This document shows positions 1-8,741 of a stretch of DNA of 64,000 nt, piece by piece. The stretch covers positions 434,001 through 498,000 of the forward strand of contig DCYB01000001.1 in the NCBI GenBank assembly GCA_002331385.1. Direction: 5' to 3'. The stretch comes from Comamonadaceae bacterium UBA2121. GTDB taxonomy: Bacteria > Pseudomonadota > Gammaproteobacteria > Burkholderiales > Burkholderiaceae_C. The translations under genes and the position numbers were made by a program. How positions within the stretch are numbered: the stretch's first letter is position 1; each line of letters begins with the position of its first letter. The notes below the pieces were generated by a model that made no database searches, was not told the DNA's origin, and saw nothing but the letters and a program-made list of their open reading frames with translations.

Positions 1-234
1 ATCGTCGTGCAGGCACTCTCCAACATGCGCGGGCCTGCGCCCGTGGCGCAGCAGCTCTATCAGGAAACCGAAGCCAGCCAGAAGGCGCGCGCCGAGGCGG
101 CCGAACGCCGCCGTCTGGCGCCCGAGCCCGCCATGGCGCTGACCGAAGGACGCCCCACCAAACGCGACCGCCGCCAGATCGATGAGGTGCGCCAGGGCTG
201 GGGCGACCGCTGGAGTGCCTCCATCGACGACTGA
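1..234 (+). CDS. hslR: Hsp15-like S4-domain RNA-binding protein, C-terminal part (5' truncated)
   Basis: Only the last 77 codons are present. The reading frame is open from base 1, so the start and the S4 domain lie upstream of the window. The visible tail (RGPAPVAQQLY near its start, then an Arg/Ala-rich helix, then GRPTKRDRR) is the basic C-terminal extension typical of betaproteobacterial Hsp15. Family members bind free 50S subunits carrying stalled nascent chains and help recycle them. The call rests on the tail alone, so another S4-domain protein is possible. Confidence 0.65.
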   Translation: MVVQALSNMRGPAPVAQQLYQETEASQKARAEAAERRRLAPEPAMALTEGRPTKRDRRQIDEVRQGWGDRWSASIDD

Positions 235-290
235 CCAATCCCGCGCATCCTGCTGTATTTCTCTCCCACCAACAACAACGAGACAACCCC

Positions 291-764
291 ATGCTGTTCA
301 TTTCACTCAAGCTGATTCACCTGATCGCCATCGTCATCTGGGTGGGTGGCATGTTCTTCGCCCATTTCTTCCTGCGCCCTGCCGTGCAAGGCCTTGAGGC
401 GCCCGTGCGTGTGCAGCTCATGCGCGACGTGCTCAAGCGCTTCTTCACCGTGGTGCTGATCCTGATCGTCCTCGTGCTGCTTTCGGGCCTCGGGCTGATT
501 GGCGCCGTGCATTCCATGGCGTCCAGCGCTGGCGCCAAGTTCGCCATGCCGCTGTCGTGGATCGTCATGATGGCGCTGGGCATCATCATGATGGTGGTGT
601 TCGGCCACATCCGCTTCGCCCTGTTCAACCGGCTGGACCGCGCGGTGCAAGCCAAGGACTGGCCCGCAGGCGGCGCGGCGCTGGCCAGCATTCGCACCTG
701 GGTCGCGCTGAACCTGGCGCTGGGTCTGGTCATCATCGGCGCGATGCGTTTCCCGCTCGGCTGA
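291..764 (+). CDS. CopD-like four-helix integral membrane protein
   Basis: This 157-residue protein has four predicted membrane helices (about residues 5-25, 50-75, 85-105 and 130-152). The first helix carries HLIAIVIWVGGMFFAHF, the His/Trp-Gly-Gly pattern of the CopD domain family. Single-domain members are common in Burkholderiales and are usually annotated as copper-resistance or hypothetical membrane proteins. No copper gene is adjacent, so a role in copper is not shown here. The ATG follows an intergenic stretch of 56 bases after the hslR-like gene. The family assignment is fairly safe; the function is open. Confidence 0.7.
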   Translation: MLFISLKLIHLIAIVIWVGGMFFAHFFLRPAVQGLEAPVRVQLMRDVLKRFFTVVLILIVLVLLSGLGLIGAVHSMASSAGAKFAMPLSWIVMMALGIIMMVVFGHIRFALFNRLDRAVQAKDWPAGGAALASIRTWVALNLALGLVIIGAMRFPLG

Positions 765-833
765 AGCGCAAAGCACCGCACCAGACGGCGCGCCTCCTGC
801 TGCGCGCCGTGAAAAACCCTCTCGCAGTTGATG

Positions 834-890
834 TTGGGCAAACAAGTTTGCTCCGTGCCATAATTTCCGTCAAATTAATTGACTAAGCAA
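834..890 (+). promoter_or_regulatory. Putative promoter and operator of the marR-efflux operon
   Basis: A possible -35 TTGGGC (834-839) lies 19 bases before a -10-like CATAAT (859-864). An imperfect dyad TTGACTAAGCAA (879-890) sits between the -10 and the regulator start at 913, next to the A/T-rich CAAATTAATTG. MarR regulators of drug pumps commonly bind such short A/T-rich dyads over their own promoter. The spacer is longer than ideal, so this is a candidate only. Confidence 0.3.
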
Positions 891-912
891 CTATTGCACA
901 GACAAATGCATC

Positions 913-1458
913 ATGCCGAAACCTGATCAGGTGGTGAACCCGGACGACGCGTCCACTTTTTTCTACCAGCCCGGCACCTACGCGCCCATGGACAGCGCAG
1001 GCTTTCTCATGCGCCGTGTGCTCGGCTCCATTCTCCAGCAGGCCGACGCACAACTGGCCATGCACGGTCTGACCTATGTGCAATGGCTGCCGCTCTACAA
1101 GCTGCTGCTGTGCGCCGAGACGACCAGCGCGCAACTCGCCAAGGATCTGGGCATGGACCCGGCATCTGTCACGCGCGCCCTCGACCGCATCGAAGCCAAG
1201 GGACTGCTGCGCCGCGAGCGCTCCACGACCGACCGCCGGGTGGTGCATTTGGCGCTGACCGATGACGGCAGGCGCATCGCGGCCGATGTGCCGCAGGTGC
1301 TCTCGCGCGTGCTGAACCTACATCTGGCCGGTTTCACCCACGATGAATGCACGCTGCTGCTCGACATGTTGCGCCGCATGCTGGACAACGGCAACGCCAT
1401 GCGCGGCGACAACGCAGCGCCGCTGGCCTGCGCCGGCCCCGATGGCAACGACAACTAA
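913..1458 (+). CDS. MarR-family transcriptional regulator of an efflux operon
   Basis: The 181-residue protein has the MarR winged-helix layout: N-terminal dimerisation helices, then a recognition region (AQLAKDLGMDPASVTRALDRIEAKGLLRRE, about residues 70-100) and the wing with DRRVVHLALTDDGR. It begins a same-strand run with an outer-membrane factor, an adaptor and an MFS pump. This is the arrangement of EmrR/MprA-type control, in which the repressor releases DNA on binding phenolic or hydrophobic drugs. The ligand cannot be read from sequence. The ATG at 913 is the first in-frame start after the A/T-rich promoter region. Confidence 0.88.
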   Translation: MPKPDQVVNPDDASTFFYQPGTYAPMDSAGFLMRRVLGSILQQADAQLAMHGLTYVQWLPLYKLLLCAETTSAQLAKDLGMDPASVTRALDRIEAKGLLRRERSTTDRRVVHLALTDDGRRIAADVPQVLSRVLNLHLAGFTHDECTLLLDMLRRMLDNGNAMRGDNAAPLACAGPDGNDN

Positions 1459-1538
1459 CGCACCTCGCCCACTTCGCTCCCTCCCCCACGTCCGCGAAAC
1501 ACCCTTCCTCACTCCGTTCTGAATCGCAGGCACCCGAC

Positions 1539-3017
1539 ATGCCCTCCATCCGCCCAAGCGCACACGGTGCGCTCCATCCACTCACCGCCGCAACGGCCTT
1601 GTGCGCCGCACTCCTGCTTGCAGGGTGCGCCTCGCAAGGCCCTGCGCACCCCGCCTATACGCAAGTGCAAGCGCGCGACGTCGGCCTCTCCGATACGGCG
1701 CAAACGCTGGTCACCACCCAATGGTGGAAGCAGTTGGGCGATCCCCAGCTTGATGCGCTGATCGACACCGCGCTCGTCGGCAACCCCAGCTTAGCGGCCA
1801 GCCACGCGCGCTTCGACAAAGCCGCAGCGCTGGCGCGCGCCACCAGCACAGCCACCCAGGTGCACGGTAGCTTCACTGCAGATGCCACACGCCAGCACTA
1901 CTCGGAAAACGGCATGATTCCGCCGCCCGTCGCAGGCCACACCTACAACAGCGCGGACGTGCAACTGGGCCTGTCGTGGACGCCCGATTTCTTTGGCCGC
2001 TACGCTGCCGAACTGGAATCCGCGCTCGGTCAGGCACGCGCCGCCAAAGCCGATAGTGCCGCTGCCGCCAACCAGATCGCAGAAAAAGTCGCGCGCAGCT
2101 ACGTCACTTTGGCGCGCTTGTTGGCCCAGCGCGACGTGGCCGAGCGCACACTGAAGCAACGCAAGTCCTTGCTCGACCTGAGCCAGCAACGCACCCGGCA
2201 AGGTCTCGACAGCCAGGTCGAGCTGACGCAGGCAGAGGCCGGGCTACCGGATGCAGGCACGCAAATCGAGATGCTCAACGAGCAGATCACGCTCGTGCGT
2301 CGCACCATCGCCGTGCTCTGCGCGCAACCGCCAGAAGCCCAGATGGCGCTCACGCCCGACATCCACGCGCTGGCGGTGCAACAGGTGCCCAGCGTACTGG
2401 GTGCCGACCTGCTCGGTCGCCGCCCCGATGTGGTGGCGGCGCGCTGGCGTGTGGAAGCTGCCACCCATGGCATCGACAGCGCGCGTGCGGACTTTTATCC
2501 CGACATCAATCTCACTGCCTTCATCGGCCTCAGCGCGCTCGGCTTCAACCACCTGCTGCAAGGCAGTTCGCGCCAGTTTGGCGTCACGCCAGCGCTGCGA
2601 CTGCCGATCTTTGAAGGCGATCGTCTGCGTGCACAGTTGCGGGGCAAACAGGCCGATCTGGACAGCGCCATCGCGCAATACAACGGCGTGGTGTTCGATG
2701 CCGTAAAGTCCGCTGGCGATGCCATTGCCTCGGTGCAATCACTCGATCGCCAACAGCGCCTGCAAACCGAATCGCTCAGCAAGGCGGAGCGCGCCTACGA
2801 CTTTGCCGTGCAGCGCTACAAGGCCGGTTTGGCCAACCAGATCGTCGTGCTCAACACCGAATCGCAGGTCATCACCCAGCGCCGTCTGGCGGTGGACCTG
2901 CGCGCACGCGAACTCGACACGCGCATTGCCCTGCTCGCCGCGCTTGGCGGTGGCTGGCAGGACGACACCGCCACCGTGCACATCAGCCAGCAAGACAGCG
3001 CCCATGCAGCGCACTGA
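1539..3017 (+). CDS. RND/MFS efflux outer-membrane lipoprotein, NodT/OprM family
   Basis: The 492-residue protein is an outer-membrane channel of the TolC superfamily. It has a lipoprotein signal ending LLLAGC with the lipidated cysteine at residue 30. The OEP repeats follow, including WWKQLGDPQLDALI near residue 65 and the family signature RRPDVVAARWRVEAA near residue 295. The reading frame is open upstream of 1539, but ATG 1539 puts the signal peptide at the N terminus, so I choose it. It lies between the marR gene and the EmrA-like adaptor and would be the exit duct of that pump. Confidence 0.9.
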   Translation: MPSIRPSAHGALHPLTAATALCAALLLAGCASQGPAHPAYTQVQARDVGLSDTAQTLVTTQWWKQLGDPQLDALIDTALVGNPSLAASHARFDKAAALARATSTATQVHGSFTADATRQHYSENGMIPPPVAGHTYNSADVQLGLSWTPDFFGRYAAELESALGQARAAKADSAAAANQIAEKVARSYVTLARLLAQRDVAERTLKQRKSLLDLSQQRTRQGLDSQVELTQAEAGLPDAGTQIEMLNEQITLVRRTIAVLCAQPPEAQMALTPDIHALAVQQVPSVLGADLLGRRPDVVAARWRVEAATHGIDSARADFYPDINLTAFIGLSALGFNHLLQGSSRQFGVTPALRLPIFEGDRLRAQLRGKQADLDSAIAQYNGVVFDAVKSAGDAIASVQSLDRQQRLQTESLSKAERAYDFAVQRYKAGLANQIVVLNTESQVITQRRLAVDLRARELDTRIALLAALGGGWQDDTATVHISQQDSAHAAH

Positions 3018-3161
3018 CGGATACCGCATCGCAATGACTCTACATTGAAACCCTCCGGGCAAGGCCAGCAAGCGGGCGCTGCAATCGCCAGCGCAGTCGA
3101 CCTGCCAGCCATGCCCCCGGCCGCAAAACCAGCCTCGACACATAACAGAGCGCCGAACATC

Positions 3162-4541
3162 ATGAACGACAACACCCAGTCCAACTCTCCAAACTCTCCA
3201 AACGCTTCCGCATCGCCAGCCCCAGCCGCCGCAAGGCCCGCAGGCAATCCCCAAGGTCGCCGCAAGGGCCTCACCGCCGTTGCCGCTGCGGTGGTGCTCG
3301 GCGCCATCGCCTGGGGTGGCTGGCACTACATGGTCTCGCGCAATTTCCAGACCACGGACAACGCCTACGTCGGCGGCAACGTGGTGCAGATCACGCCGCA
3401 GGTCGGCGGCACGGTGATCAGCATTGGCGCTGACGACACCGACTATGTCACGCCCGGCCACTTGCTGGTTCAACTGGACACTGCGGATGCCCTGGTTGCG
3501 CTGTCGCAAGCCGAATCGCAGCTCGCGCAAACCGTGCGCCAGACGCGCACGCTGTATGCTAACGATGCGCCATTGATGGCGCAAGTCGCATCCAGACAAG
3601 CCGACCTCTCCCGCCTGCAGGCCGATGCAGCGCGCGCCCATGACGACGTCCAGCGTCGCCGCCCTTTGCTCGCGACCGGTGCCGTGGGGCAGGAAGAGTT
3701 CCAGCACGCGCAGGCGCAGGCCAAGTCCGCACAGGACGCCGCCGTGGCCGCGCGGGCCGCCGTGCGCGCCGCGCAGGCACAGCTCGAAGCCGCGCAGGCG
3801 ACGACCAAAGGCGGCACCGCCACCGACTATCCCGCAGTGCTCGCCGCCGCCGCCAAGGTACGCGAAAGCTATCTGGCGCTGGAGCGCACCCGCCTCATCG
3901 CGCCCGTGCAAGGCTATGTCGCCAAGCGGGGGGTGCAACTGGGTCAGCGCGTCGCCTCGGGCGCGCCGTTGATGACAGTCGTCGATCTCAACAACCTCTG
4001 GGTAGACGCCAATTTCAAGGAAAGCCAATTGGCCGACCTGCGCATCGGCCAGAAGGCGGAGCTGGAGGCCGACGTTTACGGCAGCAAGGTCATCTACCAC
4101 GGCACCATCGTTGGTCTGGGCGCTGGCACGGGCGCGGCGTTCTCCCTGCTGCCCGCACAGAACGCTACGGGCAACTGGATCAAGGTAGTGCAGCGCGTGC
4201 CTGTGCGCATCAGCCTGTCGCCTGAGGACCTCCAGCAACACCCGCTGCGCGTTGGCCTGTCGATGGAAGTGAAGGTCGATATCCGCGACCGAAGCGGATC
4301 GTCACTTGCCGCCCATCCGCGCACGACGCCAGTCGCGCAGACCACGCTGTATGACGTCAACATGCCCGCCGCGGATGCCCGCATCGCGCAGATCATTGCC
4401 GGCAAAAACCTCGCCCCACTCACCAGTCTGCCTGATGCACCAGCAACAGCCCCGACCACAGTGGGCGCGTCGGGTTCGGCAGCAACCGCACGGCAACAAG
4501 TGGCATCGCAAAGCGCCGTGCCCGCCGCACCTGCGCAGTGA
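3162..4541 (+). CDS. emrA: EmrA-like membrane fusion (HlyD-family) adaptor of a drug pump
   Basis: This 459-residue periplasmic adaptor links the MFS pump to the outer-membrane channel. After a Pro/Ala/Asn-rich cytoplasmic N terminus there is one membrane helix (about residues 35-55). The beta segment NFQTTDNAYVGGNVVQITPQV marks EmrA-type adaptors. Next come the lipoyl half-motif, an Ala/Gln-rich coiled-coil hairpin (about residues 110-220) and the second half, with VDLNNLWVDANFKESQL. A TTG start at 3045 is possible, but ATG 3162 gives the usual N terminus. The C-terminal 60 residues are Ala/Thr/Pro-rich and probably unstructured. Confidence 0.9.
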   Translation: MNDNTQSNSPNSPNASASPAPAAARPAGNPQGRRKGLTAVAAAVVLGAIAWGGWHYMVSRNFQTTDNAYVGGNVVQITPQVGGTVISIGADDTDYVTPGHLLVQLDTADALVALSQAESQLAQTVRQTRTLYANDAPLMAQVASRQADLSRLQADAARAHDDVQRRRPLLATGAVGQEEFQHAQAQAKSAQDAAVAARAAVRAAQAQLEAAQATTKGGTATDYPAVLAAAAKVRESYLALERTRLIAPVQGYVAKRGVQLGQRVASGAPLMTVVDLNNLWVDANFKESQLADLRIGQKAELEADVYGSKVIYHGTIVGLGAGTGAAFSLLPAQNATGNWIKVVQRVPVRISLSPEDLQQHPLRVGLSMEVKVDIRDRSGSSLAAHPRTTPVAQTTLYDVNMPAADARIAQIIAGKNLAPLTSLPDAPATAPTTVGASGSAATARQQVASQSAVPAAPAQ

Positions 4542-4573
4542 AGCAGGCGTGAATCACAGCAACGGCTTCCGTC

Positions 4574-6190
4574 ATGACTGCCACCAGTTCCACCGCTACG
4601 CCGACTGACCCGGCGCAGCCCACACCACAGAGCGCGCCCGCGCGCCCCGTGGCGGCTCCACCATTGCACGGCGCGTCGCTTGCCATCGGCACGCTCGCGC
4701 TGTCACTTGCCACGTTCATGAACGTGCTGGACTCCTCCATCGCCAACGTCGCGATTCCCGCGATTGCGGGCGATGTCGGTGTCAGCCCAAGCCAAGGCAC
4801 CTGGGTGATCACCAGCTTTGGCGTGGCCAACGCCATTTCCGTTCCACTGACAGGATGGCTGACCCAGCGCTTTGGCGCCGTGCGCCTGTTCACCATGAGC
4901 GTGCTGCTGTTCGTGCTCACCTCCTGGCTGTGCGGCTTTGCATCGTCGCTCGAAATGCTGGTGCTGTTTCGCGTGCTGCAAGGTCTCGTCGCCGGGCCCA
5001 TGATTCCGCTGTCGCAAACGCTTTTGCTGTCGAGTTATCCGGCCTCCAAGGCGGGCATTGCCCTGTCGCTGTGGGGCATGACGACGCTCGTCGCGCCCGT
5101 GGTCGGGCCGCTGCTTGGCGGCTGGATCACCGACAACATCTCCTGGCCGTGGATTTTCTACATCAACGTGCCGGTCGGTCTGCTCTCCGCGTTTCTCACC
5201 TGGAGCATCTACCGCTCGCGCGAGACGCCCACGCGCAAGCTGCCCATCGACACCATCGGCCTGGCGCTGCTGGTGCTCTGGGTCGGTGCACTGCAGCTCA
5301 TGCTCGACAAGGGCAAGGAACTGGACTGGTTTGCCTCGACCGAAATCGTCGCGCTTGGCGTCGCGGCCGTCATCAGCTTTGCCGTCTTCATCGTCTGGGA
5401 ACTGACCGATGCGCACCCCGTGGTCGACCTGCGTCTGTTCAAGCGACGCAATTTCGCCGCTGGCTCGATTGCCCTGTCCATCGCTTACGGCGTGTTCTTC
5501 GGCAACGTCGTCTTGCTGCCCTTGTGGCTGCAACAATGGCTTGGCTACACATCGACGTCGGCGGGCATGGCGCTGGCCCCGGTGGGCATATTCGCGATCA
5601 TTCTCACGCCACTGGTCGGTCGCAAGGTGTCCTCCTGGGACCCGCGCTGGATGGCCACCGCCGCGTTCCTCGTGTTCGCGTTGGTGCTGTGGATGCGCTC
5701 GCATTTCAATACGGACACGGACTTCAACCACATCCTGATTCCCACGCTGATCCAGGGCGGCGCCATGGCGTTTTTCTTCATCCCGCTCACCACCATCACG
5801 CTCGCAGGACTCACACCCGATCGCATCCCCGCCGCCGCGGGCCTGAGCAATTTCGTACGCATCACGGCAGGCGCCATGGGCACGTCGATTGCCACCACGC
5901 TCTGGGAAAATCGCGCATCCATGCACCACGCGCATCTGACCGAAGGACTGGTTCAGGGACAGGGCGTCTTCGGACTCACGCTGCAAGGTCTCAAGGCGGC
6001 AGGTTTGTCGCAGGAACAAGCGCTCGCGCAAATCAATCGCCTCATCGATCAGCAAGCCTATACACGCGCCGCGGATGACATTTTCCTGGCATCGTCGTTC
6101 CTCTTTCTCGCGTTGATTGGGTTGATCTGGTTGACCCAGAGACCAGCAGCACATGGCGGCGGAAGCACAGATGCCGCAGGAGCGCATTGA
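4574..6190 (+). CDS. emrB: EmrB/QacA-type MFS multidrug transporter (DHA2, 14 TM)
   Basis: The 538-residue inner-membrane proton-drug antiporter has about 14 membrane helices. DHA2 features are visible: LDSSIANVAIPAI in helix 1, WVITSFGVANAISVPLTGWL in helix 2, the motif-A-like loop with RFGAVRLF, and motif C (GMTTLVAPVVGPLLGGWI). The gene follows the adaptor after 32 bases and completes a marR-OMF-adaptor-pump operon, so all parts of a tripartite exporter are encoded here. Substrates are probably hydrophobic drugs, uncouplers or fatty acids, by analogy with EmrAB and FarAB. Confidence 0.92.
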   Translation: MTATSSTATPTDPAQPTPQSAPARPVAAPPLHGASLAIGTLALSLATFMNVLDSSIANVAIPAIAGDVGVSPSQGTWVITSFGVANAISVPLTGWLTQRFGAVRLFTMSVLLFVLTSWLCGFASSLEMLVLFRVLQGLVAGPMIPLSQTLLLSSYPASKAGIALSLWGMTTLVAPVVGPLLGGWITDNISWPWIFYINVPVGLLSAFLTWSIYRSRETPTRKLPIDTIGLALLVLWVGALQLMLDKGKELDWFASTEIVALGVAAVISFAVFIVWELTDAHPVVDLRLFKRRNFAAGSIALSIAYGVFFGNVVLLPLWLQQWLGYTSTSAGMALAPVGIFAIILTPLVGRKVSSWDPRWMATAAFLVFALVLWMRSHFNTDTDFNHILIPTLIQGGAMAFFFIPLTTITLAGLTPDRIPAAAGLSNFVRITAGAMGTSIATTLWENRASMHHAHLTEGLVQGQGVFGLTLQGLKAAGLSQEQALAQINRLIDQQAYTRAADDIFLASSFLFLALIGLIWLTQRPAAHGGGSTDAAGAH

Positions 6191-6225
6191 GCGCCTCAAT
6201 CCATGAGCGTCATTTGCCGACCAGG

Positions 6226-6259
6226 AAAAAGAATCGCCAGCAGGCTTGCGCTTGCTGGC
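6226..6259 (-). terminator. Rho-independent terminator of the polysaccharide operon
   Basis: Read on the minus strand, a 10-bp stem (arms 6250-6259 and 6236-6245, one G-T type mismatch) encloses a 4-base loop. It is followed after four bases by a run of five T (the A run at 6226-6230). It lies 50 bases past the stop of the dehydrogenase gene. On the plus strand no T run follows, so it serves the minus-strand operon best. Confidence 0.65.
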
Positions 6260-6308
6260 TATCCGCGTAACCTCGAAACCAAATTGCTTTACGTGCTCAC
6301 TTTCCCTT

Positions 6309-7661
6309 TCAAGGACGCCACAAGCTTGCGTTCATTTCCAGTTTGCTGCGGTCGAGCACGGCCTTGAGATCCAACACGACATATCTGCCTGACCTCACTG
6401 AAACACGGCGAATCAGTTGCTCCAGAGTAGATGCAATGCCGTTGAAGGCGCGATGTGGCACGGCCAGCAACACAGCATGTGCGGGCTGCAGATCGTCCAT
6501 TGCGCACAGTTCATAGCCGTAGGCTGATTTGAACTCTGCCGGATCGGCATGAGGATCCACAATCTGCGCCTGGATGCCGTAACGCTGGAGTTCCCGCGCA
6601 ACATCGCCAATCTTCGAGTTCCGGATGTCCGGCACATCCTCCTTGAACGTAGCGCCAAGTATCGTGACCACCAGATTGCCCTGCATGAGCCCTTCACAAC
6701 ACAAACGCTTGATGAGTTGATTCACTAGGAAGCCTGCCATGGAATCATTGGTTTCGCGCGCAGCGAGAATCAGCTTGGCGGGGTAGCCCTCAACCGCCGC
6801 CTTGTGACTCAGGTAGTACGGGTCCACAGAAATACAGTGACCGCCCACGAGTCCCGGCTTGAAATGCATGAAGTTCCACTTCGTCCCGGCAGCTTCCAGG
6901 ACATCGTGGGTGTCAATGTCCAGGCGCGAGAAAAGCTGGCTCACCTCGTTCATTACCGCGATGTTAACGTCACGCTGTGTGTTTTCGAGAATCTTGGCGG
7001 CCTCGGCAACCTTAATCGACGTGGCCCGGTGCACCTCTGTGATGCGTCCGTAGATCTGCGAGAGCACATGCAATGAGCGGGGACGGTCTGCCGACACCAC
7101 CTTGGTCGTGTTGCGCAGTGTATGCACCCGGTCACCCGGGTTGATCCGCTCGGGCGAATAGCCGATAGAGAAATCGCGCGGATACGTATAACCCGACACT
7201 TCACGCAGAAGCGGGAGACATTTCTCTTCCGTGGCCCCGGGATAGACCGTGCTCTCGTAGACGACGATGGCACCACGGCGCATGAACTTTGCCGCGACCC
7301 GGGTCGCTCCATACACATAACTCAGATCGGGAACATGTCCCTCGTTGACCGGAGTGGGTACGGTGATGATGATCACGTCAGCATGCTGAAGCACGGTGCT
7401 ATCAGCGCTCAAGCGAATACCATTCGGCACACGCAGGTCATCGGACAGCAACTCGCCCGTTGAGTCCTTGCCGCGCTGGAGCTCAGCCACACGCTCGGCA
7501 TCGATATCGTAGCCAATGACGTCGAAGAACTGCGCCAGAGAGAACGCGAGCGGTGCACCTACATAGCCTAGGCCAATCACCGCGATGCACAAGGCATCGA
7601 TCTCTTCATCCCGCGCCGACAACGCGAGCGGACGTTCCAGAATTTGCGGTTCATGTTGCAT
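6309..7661 (-). CDS. UDP-N-acetylhexosamine 6-dehydrogenase (WbpO/TviB-like)
   Basis: The 450-residue enzyme should oxidise a UDP-N-acetylhexosamine twice at C6 to the uronic acid, using NAD+. The Rossmann motif IGLGYVGAPLA is at about residue 29, YESTVYPGATEEKCLP at 135-150, and the catalytic Cys276 lies in GLVGGHCISVDPYYL. That Cys motif matches the WbpO/TviB branch better than UDP-glucose dehydrogenase. ATG 7661 is chosen over a TTG at 7670. The first 11 bases overlap the upstream gene's end, implying translational coupling. It is the last gene of the GT2 operon and would supply an N-acetylhexosaminuronate donor. Whether the substrate is GlcNAc or GalNAc cannot be told. Confidence 0.88.
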   Translation of the reverse strand: MQHEPQILERPLALSARDEEIDALCIAVIGLGYVGAPLAFSLAQFFDVIGYDIDAERVAELQRGKDSTGELLSDDLRVPNGIRLSADSTVLQHADVIIITVPTPVNEGHVPDLSYVYGATRVAAKFMRRGAIVVYESTVYPGATEEKCLPLLREVSGYTYPRDFSIGYSPERINPGDRVHTLRNTTKVVSADRPRSLHVLSQIYGRITEVHRATSIKVAEAAKILENTQRDVNIAVMNEVSQLFSRLDIDTHDVLEAAGTKWNFMHFKPGLVGGHCISVDPYYLSHKAAVEGYPAKLILAARETNDSMAGFLVNQLIKRLCCEGLMQGNLVVTILGATFKEDVPDIRNSKIGDVARELQRYGIQAQIVDPHADPAEFKSAYGYELCAMDDLQPAHAVLLAVPHRAFNGIASTLEQLIRRVSVRSGRYVVLDLKAVLDRSKLEMNASLWRP

Positions 7662-8721
7662 TGCGGGCAATCCAGTCCTTCAGATAGTTCATTCGGACGC
7701 GGGCCGCAGCTTCCTGGGCAGCTATAACTACACTTTCGATGACCATCGCACGCTGCATGCGCAGCGCGCTTGCGGTGCCAGTGCCCTGAATCCTGGCTTG
7801 CGCAGACCGGATCAATTCCGTGCGCTGCGCGAATCCATCCAGCATCAGTTGTTGCGCAGCAGCTTGCGCACGCAAAGAATCAAGGGCGCGCAAATAGATC
7901 TGGAACTCGCCATCCTGCTTTTCCCGCATCCACTTCCCGGTCAGGCCTGCGACTCGGGCCGCTGCTGCATCGGACTTGGACTGTCCAAAACTCCAGGCGG
8001 CCGTCAACGCCACGAAACCCTTCTTCTCGTGCGAACTGAGATCGGTCCGCATCCCCGCTGCATAGGTCACATCCCAGGCATTGGCCTGATTCAATCGCGC
8101 ACCAACGTGCGCGACGTGCGAGCGTGCTGCAATGGCTTCATCGAGCATGGGCGCAAGGGGCGCGTCTGCATCCGGCAACACCTCCTCCAGGCGCGCCTTT
8201 CGCGCAGCAGAGGCTGCCATTTCACGGCGTACAAGGTCGAGTTGATCAAACGCCTCTTTCAGATTGGGGAGAGTTCCCTGTTGCGCTTTCACCAGCGCTT
8301 CCTCACGCTTCAAGTTCGCCTTCGCCAGTTCCAGCGCCTTACGCCAGTGCGGCTCCGCCGCGATCAACGAGAGCAGTTCAGCACGCGCTTCCACACCTTG
8401 TACCTGCTGCGACAGCGCGCGTTCGGCGCGATACGCCGCGCATTCCGCTTGCGCCAGTTCGTCTGTCAAGCCGGCACGGCGGGTGCGCGCCACCGAGTTA
8501 CGCACACCCACGGTCATCGACTTCTGTGCCGTGACCGAATCCCCCACATTTCCAAACACTTCAGGCTGGGCAAGCAAAGCGCTGGACACTTCCGCCTGCG
8601 CACGGGAGAGCGCGCAAAAGGAGTCGACTTCTTCCGCACGCGCGTGTTTCGCAGAAGTTGCGACGATCAGCGCAAGCGCCGCAAACGCAACGGCTTTCAG
8701 GCCAATGAGATCATGTTGCAT
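7651..8721 (-). CDS. Short TolC-like periplasmic/outer-membrane protein of the polysaccharide operon
   Basis: The 356-residue protein starts with a cleavable signal peptide (to about residue 29, AKHARA). It then shows two similar halves. Each half has a short beta-rich stretch (TAQKSMTVGVRNSVART near 67-83; NAWDVTYAAGMRTDLSSHEKK near 214-234, then FVALTAAWSFGQ) followed by long Ala/Glu/Gln helices. That alternation is how TolC-type ducts are built, though this one is shorter than the usual 420-500 residues and I could not confirm the OEP signature. Its place after the adaptor gene suggests it forms the exit duct for the polymer. A purely periplasmic coiled-coil role is the alternative. Confidence 0.55.
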   Translation of the reverse strand: MQHDLIGLKAVAFAALALIVATSAKHARAEEVDSFCALSRAQAEVSSALLAQPEVFGNVGDSVTAQKSMTVGVRNSVARTRRAGLTDELAQAECAAYRAERALSQQVQGVEARAELLSLIAAEPHWRKALELAKANLKREEALVKAQQGTLPNLKEAFDQLDLVRREMAASAARKARLEEVLPDADAPLAPMLDEAIAARSHVAHVGARLNQANAWDVTYAAGMRTDLSSHEKKGFVALTAAWSFGQSKSDAAAARVAGLTGKWMREKQDGEFQIYLRALDSLRAQAAAQQLMLDGFAQRTELIRSAQARIQGTGTASALRMQRAMVIESVVIAAQEAAARVRMNYLKDWIARNAT

Positions 8722-8741
8722 GATGACGTGTCTCCGCAGTA

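Noticed and set aside
785..810. Perfect 9-bp stem (ACGGCGCGC/GCGCGCCGT) after the CopD-like gene
   Set aside because: No T run follows on either strand, so it is not called as an intrinsic terminator, though it may aid Rho-dependent ending.
2739..4241. A 500-codon open frame antisense to the efflux adaptor gene
   Set aside because: It is a mirror frame of well-recognised genes on the plus strand; Cys/Gly/His-rich without domain pattern.
4703..6199. A 498-codon open frame antisense to the MFS pump
   Set aside because: Strongly biased to Arg/Gln/His and antisense to a certain membrane transporter.
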